This document shows, one piece after another, positions 58,255-64,000 of a DNA stretch of 64,000 nt. This DNA is from JACPNO01 sp963825405 (GTDB lineage Bacteria > Acidobacteriota > Terriglobia > Bryobacterales > Bryobacteraceae), in assembly GCA_963825405.1 (NCBI GenBank), contig CAWGTB010000001.1:124001-188000 (forward strand), in the 5' to 3' direction. A program made the translations under genes and the position numbers. The notes beneath the pieces are model-generated. The model saw nothing but the letters and a program-made list of their open reading frames with translations. It ran no database searches and was not told the DNA's origin. Every line of letters starts with the position of its first letter. Within the stretch, counting starts at the first letter, position 1.

Positions 58255-61200
58255 ATGTCCGAGTTTTTCCAGAACCTCTTCCGTTCGGATTTTATACCGC
58301 ACGGACACGGTTACCTCTGGCGGCCGGAGATCGTCTGGCTTCATGTCGCCTCCGATGCGCTGATAGCGCTCGCTTACCTGTTCATTTCCGTCACGCTCTT
58401 TTATTTTGTCCGGCGACGTCGCGATCCGGCATTTCGCTGGATGCTGATGCTGTTTGGTTTGTTCATTCTGTTTGGCGGAACGACCCACGCCATGAGCATC
58501 TGGACGCTTTGGAATCCCATGTACCGTCTGGATGGTCTAGTGAAATTGATCACCGGATTGCTGTCGGCAGGAACGGCGGTCATGCTCGTTCGCCTGGTTC
58601 CACAGGTGCTCGCGCTTCCTGGCGCCGCGCAGTGGGAGACGGCGAATCGCGCCAAGCAGGAGGCTGAATCACAACGCAAGGCCATCCTGGATAACACGGG
58701 CGCGGTCATTTACCTCAAAGATTTAGAGGGAAAGTTTCTCCTGGTCAATCGCCGCTATGAGGAGTTATTCGGGCTGGCGCCGAATCAGGCGATTGGCAAA
58801 ACCGACTACGACATGGTTCCCCAAAAAATAGCTGACGCCTTTCGTGTCAGTGATCGAATCGTCATCGATGAGGGAAGCCGGCGCGAGTTTGAAAGTGTCG
58901 TCGTCCATCGGGATGGAACTACGCACACCTATATCTCGACCAAGTTTCCCCTGGTGGATGCCAGCGGACGCCCGTTTGGCGTCGGGGGAATCTCGACCGA
59001 TATCACCGAGCGCAAGCAGGCAGAGGAGGCTCTGCGGCGTTCCCACGAAGAGTTGGAGTTGCGTGTTCAGGAGCGCACCGCCGAACTGGCCAACGCCAAC
59101 CAGGCGTTGCAAGCCGAAATTGCCGAGCGCAAGCAAGCCGAATTCCAGCTTTCGCGGCGAGAGAGTTATTTCCGCGCGCTCATTGAAAACATCTCCGACG
59201 TCGTTTCGATCCTGGATCGCGATGGAGTCATTCGCTACGAAAGTCCAGCCGTGGAACCGGTGCTGGGATTCAAACCCGAAGAGTTCATCGGCAGGAATGG
59301 CTTCGATCTGATTCATCCCGACGATTTGGGTGTGGTACGTTGGCGGTTCGCCATGGGGTTGTCGCAATCGGGTCCGCGCGGGCCTTTTGAGGTTCGCGTT
59401 CGCCACAAAGATGGATCCTGGCGGGTGATGGAATTTGTGCGCAATAATCTGCTGGACGATCCGGCCGTTAACGGCGTAGTGATTACCTCCCGCGACATCA
59501 CGGAGCGCTGCCGGGCCGAAGAGGCTTTACGGCAGCGGGTACAGGTAGAGGCATTGGTGGCCAGAATTTCCCACCGCTTTCTTACGGACGATCTGGAAAT
59601 CGACGATGCCATCGAAGATGCACTGTGCCAGGTGGGCGCGCTGGTTGGCGCGGATGCGGCTTACATTACGCAGTTGCCTGCGGGCGGGCAAAGTGTCGTG
59701 CGCTCACACTATTGGTCTGCCGACGGTGTCGAGCCGATCCCCAATCTGCTGGGGGAATTTCCCGTAAGTACGGTTCCCTGGCTTTACGAGCATCTGAGTC
59801 GCGTCGATTACTTGTTCGTGCGCTCACTCGATGAACTGCCAGCAGAGGCCGCACAGGAGCGCGACCGTCTGCGTTTTTGGGGTGTGCGATCGGCGGCATG
59901 GTTTCCCTTGCATGTCTCCGGAGAAGCCGGGGGAGGAATCACCCTGCTCTGGCGGAAACGAATGACGTCCGTGCCTGAGGGCAAAATCGCTCCATTGGTG
60001 GTGCTGGCCGACGTTCTGCTGTCCGTTCTGCGGCGCAAAGAGTCCGAGGAACAGTTGCGCAAGAGCGACGAACGTTTCCAAATGGTGGCGCGCGCCAGCA
60101 ACGATGCAGTCTGGGAATGGGATCTGGCCACCGACGAAGTGTGGCGTAATGAGGAGGGGCAAAGCCTGTTCGGATATCCTTCCGGCAGCCTGCTCACCAG
60201 TCGCGCCAAAGCTTCCGAACGGATTCATCCGGATGACCGGGAACGAATCCAATCCAATTTTGATGCAGTCATCGCCGGCGGCCGTCAATTCTGGTCCGAC
60301 GAATACCGCTATCTCCGGGCGGACGGATCTTATGTCTATGTGTCCGATCGGGCTTACGTCCAGCGCGATTCCTCCGGAAAACCCTTGCGCGTGATTGGCG
60401 CGATCGTAGATATCAGCGCGCGCAGGAGAGCCGAGGAAGAGATCCGGCTGTTGCACACCATTACTGTCGAAATCGGCGAGGCTCAGGATCTGGACGCCGC
60501 ATTCAACGTGGCATTGCGCCGCATTTGCGAGTCTACCGGCTGGACGCTGGGCCAGGCCTGGATTCACTCAAGCGAGAAAAGCTCGTTGGTCTGTAGCCGC
60601 GCTTCATGGAGCGGCTCCACCCCTGGCCTGGAGGAGTTCTTAGGGGATAGCAACAGGTCCTTCCCCGCCGGCGAGGGGTTGCCAGGCCGCGTCTGGGCTT
60701 CACGCCAACCGGAATGGATTGAGGACTTGCCACGCGATCTCAACTTTCATCGCGCCCAGGCTGCTGCGGCAGCCGGGTTACGTTCAGGTGTAGCTTTTCC
60801 AGTAATCGCTCGCGGAGAAGTGATCGCGGTGCTGGAATTCTTCATGCCCCAAACGCGCGCCGAGGATCATCGTCTGGTGGGGCTGATTTCCGCCGTGACG
60901 GCGCAGTTGGGTGCCGTGATCCATCGCAAATTTCTCGAGGAGCAATTGCGGCAGTCCCAGAAAATGGAGGCGATCGGCCGCCTGGCGGGCGGCGTGGCGC
61001 ACGATTTCAACAATCTGCTCACGGTCATCATCGGCCACGCCTTTCTGCTTCGCGAAGAAGTCGCGGAGGGGAGTATGTCATCCGAGAGCGCGGAAGAAAT
61101 CCTGGAATCCGCCCAGCGTGCCGCCGCACTCACACGGCAGCTTCTGGCTTTCAGCCGCCGCGAGATGGTGCAGCTGCAAGTCCTGAATCTCAATGATGTG

Positions 61201-62088
61201 GTTTCCAGCATAGACCGGATGTTGCGGCGTATCGTGGGCGAGGACATTGAGCTCCTTACCGGCGTGGATATTCCGCTCGATCGGGTGAAAGCCGATTCCA
61301 CGCAGATGGAGCAGGTGCTCCTCAATCTGGTGGTGAACGCCCGCGATGCCATGCCGGAGGGCGGACGGCTGACCATTCAAACCAGTAACACAGCGGATCT
61401 GCTGGATACGGTTGCCGCCGAGCGTCTCGGCGTTGCCGCGGGAAACTATGTGCTGCTGAAGGTGAGCGATACCGGTCATGGCATGGATGCCGAAACGCTG
61501 CGGCATATTTTCGAGCCATTCTTCACAACCAAGGAAGTCGGGCAGGGCACAGGGCTGGGTCTCTCCACCGTTTACGGAATCATTCGGCAGGCAGGCGGCA
61601 CGATTTCCGTGTCGAGCGAGCCTGGCTCGGGAACGGTTTTTAAGATTTATTTGCCGAAGACCGAGGAGTTGCCGGAGCCTGGGCAGCCGCCTACATCCGC
61701 TCACAAACCTGGCGGCGCGCACACGATTCTGCTGGTGGAGGACGAGCCCGGGGTTCGTCGGATGGTTCGCCAGGCGCTGCGACGCCAAGGGTACAACGTG
61801 CTCGAGGCCGCCAGCGCTGCCGAGGCTCTGCAACTTTGCCAGCGGCATCGCCATTCCATTCATCTGCTGGTCACCGATGTGGTGATGCCGAATATGAGCG
61901 GCCGCGAGTTGGCGCAACAAGTCAAGTTGATGCTGCCGCGAATGCGAACCTTATTTATATCCGGCTATGCGCACGAAGTGGTCGAAAAACAGATGGAGTT
62001 CGACCCGGAAGACGCATTCATCGCCAAGCCATTTACGCCTGAGGTATTTGTCGGCAAAATCCGGGAAGTGTTGCAAAAATCGGGTTAG
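58255..62088 (+). CDS. hybrid sensor kinase with ethylene-receptor-like membrane domain
   Basis: 1277 residues. Residues about 1-125 hold three membrane helices very like the ethylene-binding domain of ETR1: Asp in SDALIALAY and the His in GGTTHAMSIW are kept, but the copper-binding Cys position is Gly (ILFGGTTH). Then PAS/PAC domains, a coiled coil, a GAF near 420-580, another PAS, a second GAF near 740-880, HisKA (RLAGGVAHDFNNLLTV), HATPase (GTGLGLSTVYGII) and a C-terminal receiver with Asp in LLVTDVVMPNMSG. It is an intact multi-input phosphorelay kinase. It is divergent from fumC. Confidence 0.9.
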   Translation: MSEFFQNLFRSDFIPHGHGYLWRPEIVWLHVASDALIALAYLFISVTLFYFVRRRRDPAFRWMLMLFGLFILFGGTTHAMSIWTLWNPMYRLDGLVKLITGLLSAGTAVMLVRLVPQVLALPGAAQWETANRAKQEAESQRKAILDNTGAVIYLKDLEGKFLLVNRRYEELFGLAPNQAIGKTDYDMVPQKIADAFRVSDRIVIDEGSRREFESVVVHRDGTTHTYISTKFPLVDASGRPFGVGGISTDITERKQAEEALRRSHEELELRVQERTAELANANQALQAEIAERKQAEFQLSRRESYFRALIENISDVVSILDRDGVIRYESPAVEPVLGFKPEEFIGRNGFDLIHPDDLGVVRWRFAMGLSQSGPRGPFEVRVRHKDGSWRVMEFVRNNLLDDPAVNGVVITSRDITERCRAEEALRQRVQVEALVARISHRFLTDDLEIDDAIEDALCQVGALVGADAAYITQLPAGGQSVVRSHYWSADGVEPIPNLLGEFPVSTVPWLYEHLSRVDYLFVRSLDELPAEAAQERDRLRFWGVRSAAWFPLHVSGEAGGGITLLWRKRMTSVPEGKIAPLVVLADVLLSVLRRKESEEQLRKSDERFQMVARASNDAVWEWDLATDEVWRNEEGQSLFGYPSGSLLTSRAKASERIHPDDRERIQSNFDAVIAGGRQFWSDEYRYLRADGSYVYVSDRAYVQRDSSGKPLRVIGAIVDISARRRAEEEIRLLHTITVEIGEAQDLDAAFNVALRRICESTGWTLGQAWIHSSEKSSLVCSRASWSGSTPGLEEFLGDSNRSFPAGEGLPGRVWASRQPEWIEDLPRDLNFHRAQAAAAAGLRSGVAFPVIARGEVIAVLEFFMPQTRAEDHRLVGLISAVTAQLGAVIHRKFLEEQLRQSQKMEAIGRLAGGVAHDFNNLLTVIIGHAFLLREEVAEGSMSSESAEEILESAQRAAALTRQLLAFSRREMVQLQVLNLNDVVSSIDRMLRRIVGEDIELLTGVDIPLDRVKADSTQMEQVLLNLVVNARDAMPEGGRLTIQTSNTADLLDTVAAERLGVAAGNYVLLKVSDTGHGMDAETLRHIFEPFFTTKEVGQGTGLGLSTVYGIIRQAGGTISVSSEPGSGTVFKIYLPKTEELPEPGQPPTSAHKPGGAHTILLVEDEPGVRRMVRQALRRQGYNVLEAASAAEALQLCQRHRHSIHLLVTDVVMPNMSGRELAQQVKLMLPRMRTLFISGYAHEVVEKQMEFDPEDAFIAKPFTPEVFVGKIREVLQKSG

Positions 62089-62090
62089 TG

Positions 62091-63038
62091 CTACTCCAGC
62101 GGCTCGGAATCGCTGCGAAACTCCACCGCCGGCGCGGGCCTTTCGTTCACCGTCAGGCGGAAAATATCGGGCCGCGCGTAATGGCCCGACACGTCGAGAT
62201 CGAACTTGCCCTCGGCAATTTCTCCCAGATCGAGTTCGGCGGTGAGAATGCATTCGCCGTCATAGCATGGGCCGGCCAACAGCTTTCCCAACGGGCTCAC
62301 AATCACGCTGCCGCCGCGGATCAGCACTGTATCCGGATCGGCGCCCTGAATGGCAGCGTAGTCCGCCGGATACGCGCCGCGCCGAATGTACTGGCACGCG
62401 GAGAGCACGAAGCAGCGGCCTTCGAGCGCGATGTGCAGCATGGTGGGAATCCACGAATCGCGATCGTCGACTGTCGGCGCGCAATAAAGCTCTACGCCTT
62501 TGGCGTACATCGCGCTGCGCAGCAGCGGCATGTAATTTTCCCAGCAAATGACGGCGCCGATGCGGCCGCGCGGCGTAGCGAAAACCGGCAGCGTCGAGCC
62601 GTCGCCAAATCCCCAGATGAGGCGCTCCATGGCCGTCGGCATCAGTTTGCGATGCTTTCCCAGCAATGAACCGTCGGGCGCGAAGAACAGCGCAGTGCAG
62701 TAAAGCGTGCCGCCATCGCGCTCGATCACACCCATTACCAGGTATACGCCTTGCTGTTTGGCAGCCTTGCCCAATTGCTCCACTTGCGGCGATGGGATTT
62801 CGACCGCGCTCTCGAAGTAGCGGCGGAAGTCGCGCCGGCCCTCGGCGGAGCGGCTCCCGATTCGCGCGCCGAAATCCAATCCTTTGGGATAGCCCGAGAC
62901 AAACGCCTCGGGAAATACGACCACCTGCGCGCCGCGCCCGGCGGCATCGGCGACCAGCGTCGAAGCTTTTTCCAAGGTGCGTTCGCGATCGAACGGCACT
63001 GGACCGGCTTGCACCACGGCGACGCGCGTTACGCCCAT
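62091..63038 (-). CDS. nitrilase family carbon-nitrogen hydrolase
   Basis: 315 residues from ATG 63038, which has GCGGAGAAAATT upstream. The Glu-Lys-Cys triad is visible: Glu in VVVFPEAFVSGYP, Lys in LGKHRKLMPTAMER, Cys in AVICWENYMPLL. That last motif is typical of true nitrilases, which turn nitriles into acids and ammonia in the cytoplasm. The substrate could be an aromatic or aliphatic nitrile. The stop lies 2 bases from the convergent kinase stop. Confidence 0.9.
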   Translation of the reverse strand: MGVTRVAVVQAGPVPFDRERTLEKASTLVADAAGRGAQVVVFPEAFVSGYPKGLDFGARIGSRSAEGRRDFRRYFESAVEIPSPQVEQLGKAAKQQGVYLVMGVIERDGGTLYCTALFFAPDGSLLGKHRKLMPTAMERLIWGFGDGSTLPVFATPRGRIGAVICWENYMPLLRSAMYAKGVELYCAPTVDDRDSWIPTMLHIALEGRCFVLSACQYIRRGAYPADYAAIQGADPDTVLIRGGSVIVSPLGKLLAGPCYDGECILTAELDLGEIAEGKFDLDVSGHYARPDIFRLTVNERPAPAVEFRSDSEPLE

Positions 63039-63123
63039 GTCGAATTTTCTCCGCAAAATACCACGACCTAATGTTACCCAAAGCCAACATGCCGAATTTA
63101 CGAGCCTCTGTTACTATCCGGAC

Positions 63124-64000
63124 ATGGTGCGGTTTGGGCCCGGCGTGCTTGTTTACGGCTGTCTTTGCTCCGTTGCCTGGAGCCAGGACGAAGGTCGCGC
63201 CACTGTCAAAACCGATTCAATCACCGTCTTTTCTGAGATGTCGACCAGCAGCGACGTAGTGCGCACGCTGGCCAAGGGCGACCCAGTGACTGTGCGTTAC
63301 TCGATCGTGAGCGGCGATGGGGAATGGTGCAGCATAAGTGCCGGCTTCGTGTTGTGCCGGTCGCTCGATCGCCAACAGCAGCCGCCGCTGGTGACCGCGC
63401 CCGATCCGTAAGACCACACCCGTCGTTCCAGCGCCGATTGCCCCGGCGGTTGAGCATCCTGCGGCGCCTCCCAAGTCGCTCACGCCCGAGCAGGCCGCGC
63501 TGGTTAGCGTTCTCATCGCGGCGGCGAAATCCGGAAACGCGGTTGCCATCCAGCTAGCGATTGAGAAGGGTACTGAGATTAACGGTGCGGACATCGATGG
63601 CAAGACGCCCCTGATGTGGGCAGCCTACACGGGCCAATATTCCGCGGTCGCTGCGTTGCTCGCGGCAGGCGCCGACATGCAGGCGCGCGACAAGATGGGC
63701 TGGACTGCGTTGCATGCCGCGGCGTGGGCCCGGCGCGCTCCAGTGGTTTCGCTCTTACTCGAACAAGGCGCTGCCGCTGACGCCAAGGATCTGGATGACC
63801 GCACCGCGCTGATGCACGCCGCCCAATATGGCGAGACCGCCATGGTTCGGGATCTGATTGCCAAGGGCGCCAACCCGAACGCGCGCAATAAATTCGATCA
63901 AACGCCGCTGATGTTCGCTGCCACGCTGCGGGATACGGCGACCGCCGAAGCTCTGCTCGAAGGCGGCGCGGATATAAATGCCAAAGACGCCGCCGGGCGC
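63124..64000 (+). CDS. ankyrin-repeat exported protein, 3' truncated by window (one frameshift)
   Basis: ATG 63124 starts a signal peptide (VRFGPGVLVYGCLCSVAWSQ) and a small SH3-like beta part (VVRTLAKGDPVTVRY, ending CRSLDRQQQP). After a net +1 near 63409 it continues through a Pro-rich linker into at least five ankyrin repeats (DGKTPLMWAAYTGQYSAVA, GWTALHAAAWARRAPVVSLL, DRTALMHAAQYGETAMV, QTPLMFAATLRDTATAEALL). Ankyrin repeats bind proteins. The gene runs off the right edge. Partner and location of the mature part are unknown, but export is likely. Confidence 0.82.

Overview
The window is a GC-rich chromosomal segment of a Gram-negative bacterium, most likely an acidobacterium of the Bryobacterales/Solibacter type. 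The evidence is a WaaA-LpxK lipid A gene, a bacillithiol gene (bshC), an acidobacterial-type duplicated orphan permease (ADOP), a CHAT protease next to an ECF sigma/anti-sigma pair, PVC/acidobacterial-type microcompartment shell genes, and many multi-domain histidine kinases. No rRNA, tRNA, CRISPR array, insertion sequence or prophage gene was seen. The taxonomic call is inference from gene content.

Layout. 0-16 kb: housekeeping (MFS exporter, aminotransferase, tsaD, an exported alpha/beta hydrolase, a waaA-lpxK fusion, two NAD(P)-dependent dehydrogenases, dxr-rseP, bshC, an HpcH-type aldolase). 16-24 kb: a CAAX-protease-like membrane protein, DAHP synthase behind an attenuator-like leader, a CYTH protein, an AAA ATPase, an aldehyde dehydrogenase and a rhomboid protease. 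24.4-26.3 kb: a compact bacterial microcompartment (BMC) operon made of a class II aldolase, one BMC-H hexamer gene and three BMC-P pentamer genes. 27-31 kb: a TPR-CHAT protease, ECF sigma factor and zinc-finger anti-sigma factor. 31-40 kb: an ACT protein with a K+ channel, an ADOP permease, and an RND efflux pair. 40-44 kb: a MASE1/CHASE hybrid kinase.

43.8-55.9 kb is one long minus-strand run with mostly overlapping genes: membrane protein, TetR, a receiver lacking its Asp, a ThDP enzyme, a one-permease ABC importer, then a homoprotocatechuate meta-cleavage set (HpaD-type dioxygenase, Rieske oxygenase, DapA-type HpaI aldolase, HpaG-type FAH hydrolase, HpaE dehydrogenase). It reads as an import-and-degrade operon for an aromatic acid. 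55.9-64 kb: NUDIX, SRPBCC, fumarase, a hybrid kinase with an ethylene-receptor-like membrane domain lacking the copper cysteine, a nitrilase, and an ankyrin protein running off the edge.

A striking property is more than 30 single-base frame shifts in otherwise well-conserved genes, nearly all net +1, clustered at 24.4-26.1 kb and 49.7-54.4 kb. Several lie in or beside short base runs and several hit essential genes (dxr), so I treat them as probable sequence errors and annotate each gene as one CDS across its breaks. For the BMC operon, real decay cannot be excluded from sequence alone.
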